Source: Atriophallophorus winterbourni
Taxonomy: Eukaryota > Platyhelminthes > Trematoda > Plagiorchiida > Microphallidae
Direction: 5' to 3'
Length of the DNA: 64,000 nucleotides
NCBI GenBank assembly: GCA_013407085.1
Contig: JACCGJ010005106.1
Location: forward strand, 62,001-126,000
The number at the start of each line of letters is the position of its first letter. Position 1 is the first letter of the stretch. Shown one piece after another: positions 23,501 through 35,225 of this stretch. The translations under genes were made by a program, and so were the position numbers. The notes beneath the pieces were generated by a model, which worked only from the letters and a program-made list of their open reading frames with translations, was not told the DNA's origin and made no database searches.

Positions 23501-26500
23501 AACCTTTGTGCAGCAGACTGACCAAGTTAGGTAGCTCCTGTTCGTTACAGCCTGCATGTTAAAAATAGTATAGCGATGGTAAATCCAATTTGAGTATTTG
23601 ACAGACGTACGGTGACAAACCTATGGCACCTGTGATAATACTTGGGATATGTTTACCGATAAACAAGAAGTAAATGGTCAAAAGTAACTGCTATCGAAGT
23701 AATGATGGTGGTCTTTTGATAATTGTTCGAACACTGGTCCGAACACAGCGGAGATGTGATGGTGCGAAAATTTCACATTGGAGAAAACAAACAATGGAAA
23801 GGTAAAAGTATCGGCGGCAGTCAAGGCGGAAATGAATGAATGAATGAATGCACAAGCCTGATCCAGGCAAAGTGCCGTACAGTCAGAGACTGCACGTGGG
23901 CTGAGATACTGTCAGGTTGCCCAGGCCTAGACAGATATGAGAAAGAAAATAGAAAGTAGAAATGGTAGTGAGACTCCAGCGTGTTTCAGCATGCAGCTCA
24001 CCACCGATGGCCAAGGCTGAAATAGAGTTTGTAATGTAACGGAGTTGATTACGCGTGCGTTGAGACTCGAGATATTTGAATAAATGCTAGAGCGGACGGT
24101 TTGGAAAACATGATGTGTTGACCATAAGTGTCACGTCTCTCCGAAAAATACAGCGCGCCGGGGGGAGAAGGCAATGCGTGCACCCGAATGAGTTGACCAA
24201 GAAACTTGCGAAATTCGATCTAGCAAACTGTGTTACTCTGTTGAATTCGTTAAGCATGTATGGAATGACGTTTAGAAATTAGAACATACAATGCAGCATC
24301 GAAAATGATAGAAATGAGAGTGCCAACATTAAAACGCAATGTAACATTCGTTGATCAGGTGGCCTTATTACTGCTGCTTCAGGATAAGTGGACTTCCGGA
24401 GCACAGCAGAATGCGTGTCGACCAACTAGCAAGAATAAGCGAACGTTACGTATAGCAGTCACATTGGTCGAAAATCTCCGTAGTTTTGAGGAAAGTAAAG
24501 GCTCTCTTGCTACGAATCAAGTCATTCAAATGGCCTTATTCCAGTTGGGAATATTAATGCATAAAATGCAGAAGTTGACATACAGTTTGGTGGATAATTT
24601 AGTATTTGCCCCGTGAAAATGTTCGGTATTTTGTAACAACTGTACGTTACGCAACGGTAAAATTATCGAGACATAAAAAGCACTGCATCCAACGATAAAT
24701 AATTGACCCCTATAAGCCAGATAATCATTATAATTATCCCACGGGGAATTATTTTACTGACAATGAGGCAGAAGGAGAGCAGCTGACTTCAATCGAAAAT
24801 TCCTCAAAACCATCTGCTGTGTACATTTCGCATGGCGCAACCCAAATGCACCACAAAACGCGAAACATGATACATTCCATTAAGTAGCTAAGGAGATTTG
24901 TTCTTTAGACTTTAAACAATTTTGCCGTTTCTTTAAGAACATGTCTCTGAGAATAATGATTTTACAAAAACCGTACTAATCCCCCACAATGAAGGGCCAC
25001 TGACTGCAGGCTAATTTTTTGACGAAAACCATCATAGAGATATCTAAAATGATAGAACATTTCGACTCGCGTTTTAAAAGCGAATTGCGTTTCGCGAACT
25101 TGGTTCATTAACATCGTTAGATAGGCTGGTCTTCACACCAATGAGCTGAGCTGCGGTGTATAGTTGAGAAAAGAAATTAGTAGAAAGTGGAAACGAAGCA
25201 AAGATCCGCTTTGTCGTAGTCTGAGGCAGGAAATGTTCACAAAACTTTGGCTAAGAAGCAGTTTTATATCGTCGATATTTGATACTTTTTGTGTGACATT
25301 GATACAAGAAAATCGGTTAACCAATGCTAAAATACAGCACATATCGCGAATATCTTTTGGTTTGGAAAGACCCTTAGGTGTAGGTGAGACTGAGCTGTTA
25401 CCCGCAAGTCATCGTTAATTAGCTTAGCACAGCACACATTTGGATGACCGATTTATGCAATGAACCTAAGTGAATCGAGCAAATTAATGGAATTGGTCAT
25501 TCATCAGAGCACTCTGATCAACGACCGGTTTACGGCTGTCTGTCAGCAGCAGGTGGGGATAGCGGAATTGGGTACAAATAGCTTTGAAGGAGTAAAAAAT
25601 AAAATAAAATAAAATAAAATAATACCCGTAAGCCGATTGGTACAGTCAAGTTTTGCATAACCTATCAACACAGTGCATCTAACCTAACCGACCAAGATTC
25701 AAATCAACGGAAGTTACAAGTTTGGGATTCTCACATCCCTTGCACGTAGAGACTATAACTAGTTGCCGTCATTAGGTGGAGACAGTAAGCGTAGGTTCAG
25801 TGAGCCTCGAAACACCGGAACAAAGTGGTGAACAAAGGTATACTTGAAACTCAATGCTAATCAGTGTAACAACAGCTCAAAAACTGATCATGTCTATTGA
25901 TTTGACGGACTGACTTAGATCCATGTGTGGATCGGTCATCAAAAGGTGGACTGTGTCAAGCAGATTAACAGTGATTTGCAAGCACGACTTCAGTCGAGCG
26001 CTGCCTAGATTGGGTAACTTTTAGAATACCGTTTTGCCTGTAACATCGCCTTCGTGTTTAGGCATCGGTGTGTACTCTGAATGTAATTTTCAGCTTTGAT
26101 GTACACTAAAATGGGGCCAAGAGGAAAAACGCGGTGCGATCGGCTATTACAAAAGCAACAAACGTACCGATGGAGTCTACGTGGGGCATCACTTTGCGCA
26201 TCAGTTGAGTTGCAAATGCACGATTTACGAATGAGGCCATTTCAAAATGTACCAGCGTATGAACGGGCAAGTGGTTCAAGAATGTGGCCAAATCATCGAG
26301 ACGATTCAAGCGAATATCTGAATGAGAAATCGAGAAACACTAAGTGAGAGTCGATGAGAATTGTGTTGTTGACGGGTAAATTGAATGATCAGTGAAAATT
26401 CGCCAAAATGACGAAGATGAAACTGGAATCGCAATGAGAATTATTTATAGAATTATATTGGACATGAGAAAAATCCAAGTCGAAATAGACAGAATTCCCA

Positions 26501-29500
26501 TTGCTATCAACGTGACGAATCCCACGTAAACCAATAGTATTTGCAATCAACTCCGCATAGTTAAAATGTTGTCGGAACAAATTAGTACGACGATTCCATC
26601 ATGGAAGCATAGTTCCCGATAAATTGCACCATCACTTACTGTCTCATGTAAAACTATCGATACCCACCGTAACTGTGATGGAAATACCCGAATTGCACGG
26701 ATGTGCAATCGAATAGTACTTCTGTGCTGTGCGGCTATCACCGTGCTAAATTGATTGGCCAGAGGTAGTGAGCTGCATGCTGAAACACACTGGAGTCTCA
26801 CTGCCTTTTCCCCTTTCATATATCTGTGTAGGCCTGGGCAACCTGAAAGTATCTTAGCCCACGTGCAGTCTATGACTGTGTACGGATGTGCAATCGTGCA
26901 GTACTTTGTGCTGTGCGGCTAACACCGTGCTAAATTGATTGGCCAGAGGTAGTGAGCTGCATGCTGAAACACGCTGGAGTATCACTACCATCTCTATTCT
27001 CTATTTCTAATATGTGTCTAGGCCAGGGCAACATGGCAGTATCTTAGCCCACGTGCAGTCTGGCTGTGTGGCACTTTGCCTGGATCAGGCTTATGCTTTC
27101 ATACCATACCATACCATACCCCACCTTTGCAGTACACAACAAGTTGTTTTTGATCCTACGTCAGAAGAAGGTATTTTAATAAAACAAGTTGGAACACACG
27201 TTGAACCAATTCACAACCGTGGATGAGATTTCATTTGACATTAACGCTAACACCAAGTTTCCCCTTTGGCGAAACGACTTTAGTTGGACGATGGCAAGAT
27301 CGTCAAGAAAAAGCCATGAGACTTCTCCTGACCAGTTATGGTTGGTACAAAATGAAGGCGTACTTCAACGCTTTAAACGTATAGAGGGTTGTTTACAGTC
27401 ACCAAGCGGGACACATTGTCATTCTGATGCGAGTAAAGCATCTCGTCCATCGCGCAACATCATATTCATGTAGGACAAAAAACGAATCGCTTTAGCCGAA
27501 AACTTATAAGGGGTCATTTCTAATATATCGCGGCCAGATAAACATGAAACCAAGGATCGTGAAGAACATTGGGAGAAAGTTCAAGAGAGTGGAATCACTC
27601 GTTAAAGATACGCTAAAAATCCTGCTTGATATTTGGCGGATCAACCTGATTATTCTCCATTTTATATTGTTCGCGATGATAGAAAAACGACAATCGTGAA
27701 ATTAGTTTAAGGTGAATGATCAATACGTGATATTGGTGTTACATGAACCTGAAATGATTAAGCGTTACCTGGATCGCTCTTCAATCCCCAGTGGTCCATG
27801 ACCTGAAGTCCTCCGACAACAACGAGATCCAACGCAGTTGGTCGAGTTGGGACCAAAAAGTGCGATGTGTACTTCTGCGAGGCATTCTGCCAAGAATCGA
27901 ATAAACCCGGCCACAAGCCACTAAGCCGAGACGATTCTTGGTCGCGTAGAATGATGAAACTTGCAAAAGTGAATAAACAATTGAATCCAAGATTATTAAC
28001 AAAGGTGTGGTATAAAAAAGACCTATTAAAATGCATGAGAAATGTGTTAAACACACGAGGGGGTTCTTTACAACGCTATGCAAAGAATGTGATTAACCTA
28101 GATTGCTCAGCACTTCCAAATGGGTCGATAGAAAGGTAAATGTGATAAGAATAGAGTCTTATAAAGTCGTACATCAGATCACTTAAGCTAAACGTTAGTG
28201 GCATGCGAACGCAGTGAAGATGGAACTTATGAACCTTCGCTCGCGCGGCCGAACAGCGACTGACATTCGACACCAGTCCCTGGTCTACAAGATACGTTTT
28301 CGCAGCCTTGGCGAAAATTCTTTTACTGATTGGAGGAATATATACGCATGTATGAAATCGCAAGCCTGGATCTAGGCAAGGTGTCGCACACTCAGAAACT
28401 GCGCATGGACTAAGATGGCACTGTCAGGTTGCCAAGGCCTCGACAGATGAAGGGGAAATAAGAGAATGGCGTGTTTTCGCAAGCAGTTCGGTAACTTCAG
28501 CAGATCAATTTAGCACGGTGTTACCTGTGCACCTTGAAACAGCTTGCGCTTTGTTGATTGCAATTCATCCATAGTAAAAAGCCGAAACTCCAGAATCCGA
28601 TGCCATGAAGGGAATCCGGTTGTAGAAGACTTCGTAATAAAACACCGCGCAAAAACATCAAGAAAAGTTTCGTATTGTATAGCTGGCGCGACAGTACAAG
28701 TTTTGTATCATATCTTAGCTGCTTTTGCAGGTTGCGCTTAGAGGTGCAAATTTCAGAGAGGTAGAGTGGGCAAAATGCCCAACGGCGTTGGGGTATCAAT
28801 TTTACCACACTTTCAAGGCACATCAAAACATGGTCTATCATACCGTTCGCAAAATATGGGACAACAATTAAGCCGGGTTATCTACCAAAATTCAGCTGTA
28901 ACAAAGGAAACAAAAGTTTGCAGAAGACAAGAAAAAAATGCCCCCTAACCGCGGGGTGATCCCGGATCGGTGGTTACACTTCGTGTTAAGGAGACCGAAA
29001 TAGGCGATGAGCACGGGATGTCCAAAGGCATTTCAATAAACAACGATTGATGGGGTAAAATAAATCAGAAATCTAAGAATACCAGCCATTTTATGGGATC
29101 ATAGGTTAGCCAGTTCCACATTCATCATTCTTATGGCTAATGGACGCAGTGCGCAGATTTCCTGTCATTGTGTGATATGGGACAACTGAGATCGACCAAT
29201 TCCACGGGTGAGTTAATATTACGATAGCAACCTATTTGTAAATTGAATGAATATTCAATGTATTGTGGTGCTCACATCCCCATCATCCCTTACACACCAT
29301 GAATATTCGTTATTACAATTATTGGAAATATGCCAGATTTGAGAACGGAAGCATAAGATGCTGATACCTAATAAAAGCATCAACAGAGTACAACGCTACA
29401 AACGACCATGGATCAAATACCAATAACAGAAAGAGAGTAAAGGTAGGGTTCGAAATCGGCAGTCCAATCGGTTCACATAGCTACGCTGCGAAACCAATTC

Positions 29501-32500
29501 ATTTTAGTACAAAGACGCTTGGTCACTATCACATAGTCAAATCGTATTGAGAGTTGTTAACTGCTGCGATGGTCTCTTTCAACTTCATTTCAATAAACAT
29601 ACTGATTAGCGCCGGATTTCGCAGCTTCCTCTTACGGCAACAGATCGGTGGAAGCATCATGATGGATGGCGAGCTTACTACTGCATACAAACGGGTGATT
29701 GGGTGAAGCAACTTGACGGGAAAGACAAAGGTTAAACCGAGAAATTCACAACAAGTTGCCAAACTCGCCGTGTTTATTTATGAAACCACAAGCCACACAG
29801 TCATAGACTATACGTAGGTTAATATATTGACGGATTGCCCAGGCCTAGACAGATACGAGAATGGAAATGAAAATAAACTCTAGTGGCAACAGCGTTCGAA
29901 AACAACACTAATAGAGAATAAGTTGTATCGGACTCCCTAAAGAAACCAATCCGCCCGATTGAAATTTATATTCTGATTCGAGGACAAGTGGTGATCAAAT
30001 TCATCGGACGCAGACCAACTGCACGGCAATCACAAACTTACCGATTGGCTCGTGGTGAAACGAGGTCACCCCATTTTTCCCCAGCGTCGTATTCAAGGAT
30101 CAAATGAATGTCTTCCAAGGGGGTGGTGGGTAAGCCAAACGACGAAGGCGCTGACAGGACTGAGGAAGAAACGATGGTGATCGGAAATGGAGTTAACGAA
30201 ATAAACTAAGCTCAAGGAAAATATGCATATATGCACTTTGTTCAAACTAAGCGATATGTTCACGGGCAAAACAGCAGATGAGCAAAGAAGTTAACCAGTA
30301 GCTAGTCCTGAGTTTCCATTTTTATCTTCTTTCTCAAATCTGTCTAGACCTGAACAACCTGATAGTATCTTAGCCCACGTCCACTCTATGAATGTGCGGC
30401 ACTATGTCTGGATCAGGTTTGTGCTTTCATACATAATCCTGAATAAGGACTTTCAATTTTCTCATGGTTTACACTATAGGAGACACCCACCCTCGGTTTA
30501 CCTCATAGCGTTAATAGCAATATGATGACTGGAACTCATGCATCCCCTTGTACGAAAAGAAGTAAGAGTATTGCAGTAGGAGAAGGTACGGTCTTCTCTC
30601 TGGCAAATATATCATACAATACAAGCAGCAAAATCAGGCGGAGAAATTTCAAGATTCTAGTTAAGGAAATTGACAAATGTGTCATGTTTGCGTTTGTTGA
30701 GTTTCACGGGTGATGTTGGTAAGGCGAAAGGTGCGTCTGGTTGAATGGAGTTAGTTGGCCGATAGCAAAGTATACCACTATACCGATTAAATGCAACGCA
30801 AAATGCTCAAAAAAGCAGATAACATCAGCTGTCAAAACACTTTCTGGGTGTAAATGTTTGAATAAAATCGGGAAGATTCAAAAAGTCAACGTCCATTCAC
30901 CTTTAATGTTTGAGGGGAGTTGATGTCGTTGACGTTGTGACAATCTAGCAGCCAAATATACTTCTGCACCTTCGCGGGCAAGCCGAGAAGCCATAACAGG
31001 AGCGTTGCCACCCAAGCTGAAGCAAGCGGATGAGTTGAAGCAATCTATCGAATTCATACTTTCAGAGGGCATGAGCGGTGCGAATTTGTATTGCAAAGAT
31101 TCCGGTACTAGTCTCGACGCGGTTTGTACAATGTGCTTGAAAAGTGTCTCGTTGTGAACTACACGTCTGTAAACGGATGAGATTTTTATTTTCTTAAATC
31201 ATAAATTCAAATGGATATCAAAAAGATCAACTTAACTTCTATCAAAGTAATTAATTGATTCAGTGAGTCCTGAAACGGTGCTATAATGTTAAGCAAAGAT
31301 ATACTTGTATGATACTGTTACATAAGGCTCTTACAAAGAACCACGATGTTCAAATACAGAATCACAAAGTGATTCTTGGTCAAGCACTCGGGGCGTTTAT
31401 AAAGACCAATATACTTTGGTGCTCTTATCCCCATCCTTTACACGAACCCTATTTAACATTGGCATACAATGATGCCTTTGTTTACCACCATACCAATTTT
31501 TCAAGGCTCACTGAATCTGATCTTACTGTCTCCGCCTGCTGACGGCAAACAACCAGAAACCGGTAGTGGTGTGTATGTGATGGGGACGTGAGCACCAAAA
31601 TATACTGGTCGTTTATAAGCACATCGAGTGCTTGACCAAGAATCACTTTGTAATACTGTATTTGAACATCATGGTTCTTTGTAAGAACCCTACTTAACAG
31701 TGGCAAACAAATAAATCTTTATTTAACCAATTAATTCTTTTGCGCTTACATGAGTGAAATACATTTATAGATGCGATGCACATTCTACTCGACATCAAAA
31801 TTGAGCTTTAACGTCAAATCACAAGGCTTCATATGAGAATAATTATATAATCGGGAATGAGTGTGATATTAATCAATTGTGTCCTAGCGACAAGAGTGAA
31901 ATTGCTCGAGCAAGTTTGGATACTCGTCAAGCAAACAGCGCTTATTGATGCGTTTTGCTTTCTGTTTACAGGTTACTAGTGGATAGAAGGAACTTCTGGG
32001 TGAATCGTCTGAAACTGCTCTTGAGGCCAGAAAGAGTTTAAGAATAGGAAAATCATGGTGATAAGTCCACGTAGCTAGGAACCCATACACTAGTACCATA
32101 TGCAGTTTTTTTGGATACTAAGATCTAGTGCGAGCAGTGTCAAACCAAAGTATAATAGATATGTTGTAGCCAATTTAAACGTTTGAAAATACCAGAAAGC
32201 AGACACTGGAGAATAACCACAAAAACTCCACATCACCCTCGGGTATAAATGCTGCCTTGACTATGACTTTTAGTTTTTCAAATTGCACGAAGTTTAATTG
32301 ACCAAAGGAAGTTTCGGGTAGTTTTTTAGCTAGAGAACCTCTCTTTGACTATGATATGTGTGCGTGACATCTCAAAAATTCGCAACCAGGTTGTGACGCA
32401 GAGCTTAAACGAACACGCGTTGGTTGACAGGTTGTTAGATTGCTAAGAGGAAAACAATTACAAGGCACAATTGAGGTGACGTTGTAGCGTATTTTTCCAC

Positions 32501-34163
32501 ATGCAACTTGTTCCAGTGCCAATCAATTTAACAATGCATAAACTTAACAACACATGAGTGTCGCACTATTACAAATAAGTTTGAAAACGAGTACAATCCT
32601 GTATAAGATGCTTCAAGAATAAATTACCAGTAAGTAAAACAATTACAGAATGACATATATAAGTAGAAACGTGTAGATTAGTCATTGATTATTTGAAATC
32701 AAATATAAATGTTGCTAAGCAAAGTTAACTTGCAGCCACTGGTCAATAAGATTTGCATAAAGAACCAAATTAATCAAATATAGAATCACAAAGTGATTCA
32801 TGGTCAAGCGCTCAGGACTCTGAAATTGGCAGATAGCCAGAAACAGATTGTGGACTGTACTTGCTAAGGATTTGAGTAACGCTAAACATAAAAAATGTTC
32901 TTATACCCTGTATTGTTCATCTGCTATTTTCCCCGCACTTCTTCCGAAAGACATTGTGTTACTCAAACGTTGCAAGCTCTATTCCATATAAGGCTATTTT
33001 TTAAAAATTCTGAAATATTTCCACCTGCGATCGGCTTATAAATACTAGCCTCAATGATATTTCCCATACGATGAATGAGGATCTCCTGAAGAGTCACAAG
33101 CTTATTCAAAGACTCCATCAAAACACATTATACTTCCTTGTAGATCATCTTCATATCGGAGGTCATTTAACCATTTGCTTCACGATACTTTCGTCAAAGG
33201 GAACTCCCTGTTGAACAATTACGGTCGAATTTATCTCGTCAATATCATGGGTATGTTTCCTGTAAATATATTTTTGCTTTTCATGTGTAATTTGTACAGA
33301 ATTCGATATTTTTGTAAAAACTAGTCTAAAGCTGAAATTTCGAAAATTTTCGAATGAGGCTTTGTTTTTCTTCTCTTTCTAATAAAACGTTAATAAAGGT
33401 ATACAAGAGACAAGCTCATTTGCATGCATTTTCAACACACAGAACAGATGTCCTGCTAACATCATTGCTTTAAGATTCGGTCGCAGTTTATGCTACCTAA
33501 AATCATTTTATGACACATGCAGTATTAGATAGCGCGTTATTTCGATTGACTTCGCCTTTGAGATTCCATGAACAGACAAAATTGACATGTGCTATATGTT
33601 TGAGGCGTAAAACTATGGTACACCTTAACCGAAGATGGCAAACAGCGACCACAAGAGCCATTTATATATACTTTAGGGCTGTGGAAATTTTCGGAACTAA
33701 TATGCGGATAATTATCTGGGATAAAAAAAATATAGGGATGGAAATAGCAATTAAAATAGCGTACTCGACTGCGGCACCGGAAATAAACGAACTGGCAAGA
33801 CTCAAAAGTATATCATCCATGGAGTTAAATTCGTTTGCATGTTCATATTGACGAAGTTGATCGATCGAAATTTTGGGAGGAGCCCAATTTAGAGCATCAA
33901 GTAGAGAAATCGCTCGAACTTTCAAGTCAACACAACCACCAAAGCCAACAAGAACTTGGGGGCCTGGTTTTCTTTGTGGTAATGGACGAAATGACAGTTC
34001 CATGCGAGCCAAAAATTTAACAACCTGGAAAGTAATTGACCAAGCATGCACTTACCCGAAGAATATCATCGCTCAAATCATCCCAAAACGTACGACGTAT
34101 GGTCACTGTTAGGAAAGCGATCAACACAGGGATGAAAATTTTGAAAGTGGATGTCTTCCACAT
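20152..34163 (-). CDS. ADPGK: ADP-dependent glucokinase (ADPGK), eight exons, host gene
   Basis: Spliced model on the minus strand: 34163..34056, 34024..33765, 31166..30901, 30159..30042, 27920..27769, 26317..26168, 23551..23193, 20574..20152. Every junction has GT..AG and every codon phase fits, giving 611 codons plus TAA. The enzyme phosphorylates glucose using ADP (ribokinase-like fold). Family landmarks in order: N-terminal hydrophobic signal-anchor (exon 1), VGFGGCVDLK (exon 2), GGNA (exon 3), HLILEYDAGEKWG and ANR (exon 4), DLVVVGGLQVMD (exon 5), HFEMASFVNRA (exon 6), GCNEQEL and RIHLHTLAYQI (exons 6-7), and the catalytic TVGAGDNISAG (exon 8). It is longer than the roughly 500-residue vertebrate protein. 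An ER location is inferred from the signal-anchor. Retroelement-derived repeats fill introns 2-7; no exon is broken. An alternative ATG lies at 34181 in the same frame. Confidence 0.85.
21073..21145 (-). repeat. S-repeat fragment
   Basis: Contains CACAAGCCTGATCCAGGCAA and AGTGCCGCACA, the 3' end of the S-repeat in reverse orientation, inside intron 7 of ADPGK. Confidence 0.6.
21406..22237. mobile_element. Non-autonomous pogo/Tigger-like MITE
   Basis: Terminal inverted repeats begin CAGTGGAATCCACCTACAAC at the left and, reverse-complemented, CAGTGGAACCCGGGTACAAC at the right, both continuing into a GAAT-containing block. The element is flanked by TA on both sides (21404-21405 and 22238-22239), the target duplication of Tc1/mariner-superfamily transposons. 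CAGTGGAA-type ends are typical of pogo/Tigger. No transposase frame is present. It lies in intron 7 of ADPGK. Confidence 0.8.
22240..22350 (+). repeat. S-repeat, 3' half
   Basis: Starts right after the MITE's TA with TTTCTATTTCGTTTCTCAT, then GTCTAGGCCTGGGCA and CAGTCTCTGACTGTGCG. Confidence 0.6.
23193..23551 (-). CDS. ADPGK: ADPGK exon 7
   Basis: Acceptor CATGCAG, donor GTACGT. Encodes CNEQELPNLVSLLHKG (the conserved GxNEQEL motif) and SRIHLHTLAYQIIMV, then a basic region. Ends in phase 0 at RAAVAK. Confidence 0.85.
23831..24010 (-). repeat. S-repeat preceded by (GAAT)n
   Basis: A GAAT microsatellite (23831-23850), then the S-repeat in reverse orientation from CACAAGCCTGATCCAGGCAA through TAGTGAGACTCCAGCG. 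Lies in intron 6 of ADPGK. Confidence 0.7.
24011..25590. other. ADPGK intron 6 sequence without recognised feature
   Basis: A 103-codon plus frame at 24305-24616 and an 84-codon frame at 25164-25418 match nothing I know and start or end without splice logic on that strand. Confidence 0.4.
25595..25623. repeat. (AAAAT)n microsatellite
   Basis: Five AAAAT units in tandem. Confidence 0.9.
25715..25860. repeat. P-repeat copy
   Basis: Contains TCTCACATCCCTTGCAC, GCCGTCATTAGGTGGAGACA, GTTCAGTGAGCCTCGAAAC and GGTGAACAAAGGTATACTTG, the reverse complement of blocks at 18190-18290 and 31450-31560. Confidence 0.55.
26168..26317 (-). CDS. ADPGK: ADPGK exon 6
   Basis: Acceptor ATTCAG, donor GTACGT. Encodes RLDDLATFLNHLP and VHFEMASFVNRAFATQL, the counterpart of VHLELASMTNREL in vertebrates. 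Ends with the first base of the Gly of GCNEQEL. Confidence 0.85.
26695..26880 (+). repeat. S-repeat, 3'-truncated, first of a tandem pair
   Basis: Starts ACGGATGTGCAATCG and breaks off after CAGTCTATGACTGTG, directly followed by the next copy. Confidence 0.75.
26881..27121 (+). repeat. S-repeat, full length
   Basis: From ACGGATGTGCAATCGTGCAG to a terminal ATACC tandem tail (CATACCATACCATACCATAC). The best copy in this window from which to define the unit (~240 nt). Confidence 0.8.
27769..27920 (-). CDS. ADPGK: ADPGK exon 5
   Basis: Acceptor CTTAG, donor GTAACG; 152 nt fits both neighbouring phases. Encodes DLVVVGGLQVMDHW. The first ~25 residues diverge from the vertebrate FIFSHD segment, so the exact 5' boundary is the least certain one of the model. 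Confidence 0.65.
28348..28535 (-). repeat. S-repeat
   Basis: Reverse-oriented copy: GCAAGCCTGGATCTAGGCAA, GTCAGGTTGCCAAGGCCTCG, ending near AATTTAGCACGGTGTTACC. Lies in intron 4 of ADPGK. Confidence 0.65.
29812..29885 (-). repeat. S-repeat fragment
   Basis: Only the central block remains: ATTGCCCAGGCCTAGACAGA. Confidence 0.55.
30042..30159 (-). CDS. ADPGK: ADPGK exon 4
   Basis: Acceptor CCTCAG, donor GTAAGT. Encodes EDIHLILEYDAGEKWGDL and SPRAN, matching the HLILEYQAGEEWGQL and HANR part of the vertebrate enzyme; the final Arg codon is split. Confidence 0.85.
30310..30445 (+). repeat. S-repeat, 3' half
   Basis: CTGTCTAGACCTGAACAACC, AGTATCTTAGCCCACG and GGATCAGGTTTGTGCTTTC. Lies in intron 3 of ADPGK. 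Confidence 0.65.
30901..31166 (-). CDS. ADPGK: ADPGK exon 3
   Basis: Acceptor TTTACAG, donor GTGAAT. Encodes HNETLFKHIVQTASRL and the conserved GGNA glycine motif followed by PVMASRLAREGAEV. Joins exon 4 with a 1+2 split codon. Confidence 0.85.
31300..31710. repeat. P-repeat in inverted (palindromic) arrangement
   Basis: The left arm (about 31309-31445) and right arm (about 31555-31700) are inverted copies sharing AGAATCACAAAGTGATTCTT, GGTCAAGCACTCG, CAATATACTTTGGTGCTC and GTTCTTACAAAGAACC. Between them lies a 110-nt centre. Each arm also holds perfect small hairpins (AGAATCAC-AAA-GTGATTCT and GGTTCTT-ACA-AAGAACC). Lies in intron 2 of ADPGK. Confidence 0.7.
32770..32850. repeat. P-repeat fragment
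   Basis: AGAATCACAAAGTGATTCAT, GGTCAAGCGCTC and GCCAGAAACAG match the P-repeat arms. Confidence 0.5.
33765..34024 (-). CDS. ADPGK: ADPGK exon 2
   Basis: Acceptor TTTCCAG, donor GTACGC. It encodes the VGFGGCVDLK strand, corresponding to the VGVNACVDV region of vertebrate ADPGK, and ends in FISGAAVE, whose last codon is split 2+1 with exon 3. Confidence 0.85.
34056..34163 (-). CDS. ADPGK: ADPGK exon 1 (start and signal-anchor)
   Basis: ATG at 34163, then a hydrophobic stretch (FKIFIPVLIAFLTVTI), then an acidic segment; donor GTAAGT after phase 0. An in-frame ATG at 34181 could add six residues, but the intervening TTCTTTTTACAG also looks like a splice acceptor, so an upstream leader exon or trans-splice site is possible. 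The following intron is only 31 nt (34025-34055). Confidence 0.7.
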
Positions 34164-34424
34164 CTGTAAAAAGAATTTCATTATACAAGCCATCATATGA
34201 AGTAAAAAGTAGTAGTTAGATTGATCAAAAATATGCATTGCTCATGCCACGAGAAGTCCATCACAAAACGGGGTACTTTAATCGTTTGTGGGTTCATGAT
34301 CCATCAAGCACGTTAGTTTTTTTCAGCTTTAGGATGTGATCATATTTTACATTTTAACACACTGTTATCCTATTTCGTTTTGTACCGTATCTCTTTACTA
34401 TTCCTGCTTGCGTACCAAGGTTTA

Positions 34425-34700
34425 CCATCGCGCTGAGACTGGACCTTAACGTGGTGCGATGGTTTGTGTACCTCTATGACCCATTGAGCTATGCTAGGTG
34501 GTGCTCTTCGAGCACCTTCAGAGTCACTCATACCAGGAAGGTCAATGGATAGAGGTCAGACGAACACGGTCTCAACCTAACCCGCTGCCTTGTGGGTCAG
34601 GCATTTTAGCCAAAGGCTTTGGTCGAGAAACCTAATTATTCTCTTGTCTAGGCATGGGCGACCTGGCAGTATCTCAGCCCGCATACAACCATGACCAAGG
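34425..34700 (+). repeat. RTE-1 5'UTR fragment without coding part
   Basis: Aligns over ~260 nt with the reverse complement of 5760-6030, and its first half with the reverse complement of 1330-1460. The right end (CTTGTCTAGGCATGGGCGAC onward) resembles the S-repeat 3' half. It lies just upstream of the ADPGK start. Confidence 0.65.
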
Positions 34701-34964
34701 TTTATAAATGTCTAAAGTCTAATTATCAAGCATTCGTCTTTAGATATTGCGACAAAATCGGATATATCAGTAATACATTCATAACAGAGCACCGCGTATT
34801 TGCAACGATGTGTTCTTATTGCAAATGAATATGAATAAAGTACAAAAATCACGGATGTGTAATGGCGTTTTACTTCAATCCTGCTAAAGTGAATGCTATT
34901 GATAATTAGCTGTAGAATCACTGCCACAATCGAGTTCGTCCATGATTGTCTAGTCCTAGGATAT

Positions 34965-35185
34965 ATGAAAGAATAAGCCTGATCCGAGCAAAGTGCCGCA
35001 CAGTTAAAGACTGTACGTAGGCTAAGATATTGTCAGGTTATCCAGGCTTAGACATATATGAGAAAGAAAATAGAAATGGTAATGAGACTCCAGCGTGTTT
35101 CAACATGCAGCTCATTACCAGTGGCCAATTAATTGATTAATTAATTGTCAGCCGCACAGCACAGAAGTACTGCATGATGGCACAA
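34965..35185 (-). repeat. S-repeat, full length
   Basis: Reverse-oriented copy from AATAAGCCTGATCCGAGCAA to GCACAGCACAGAAGTACTGC. Confidence 0.7.
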
Positions 35186-35225
35186 ACGTGCACAAGTCCT
35201 AGGTTAAAATTATCTACATCTATGA

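Noticed and set aside
24305..24616. 103-codon plus-strand frame in ADPGK intron 6
   Set aside because: No recognisable motif, no repeat elsewhere in the window, and opposite to the host gene; most likely chance.
26840..26870. Alu-like string GGCCTGGGCAACCTG in S-repeats
   Set aside because: Only a short coincidental resemblance; the rest of the unit is not 7SL-like.
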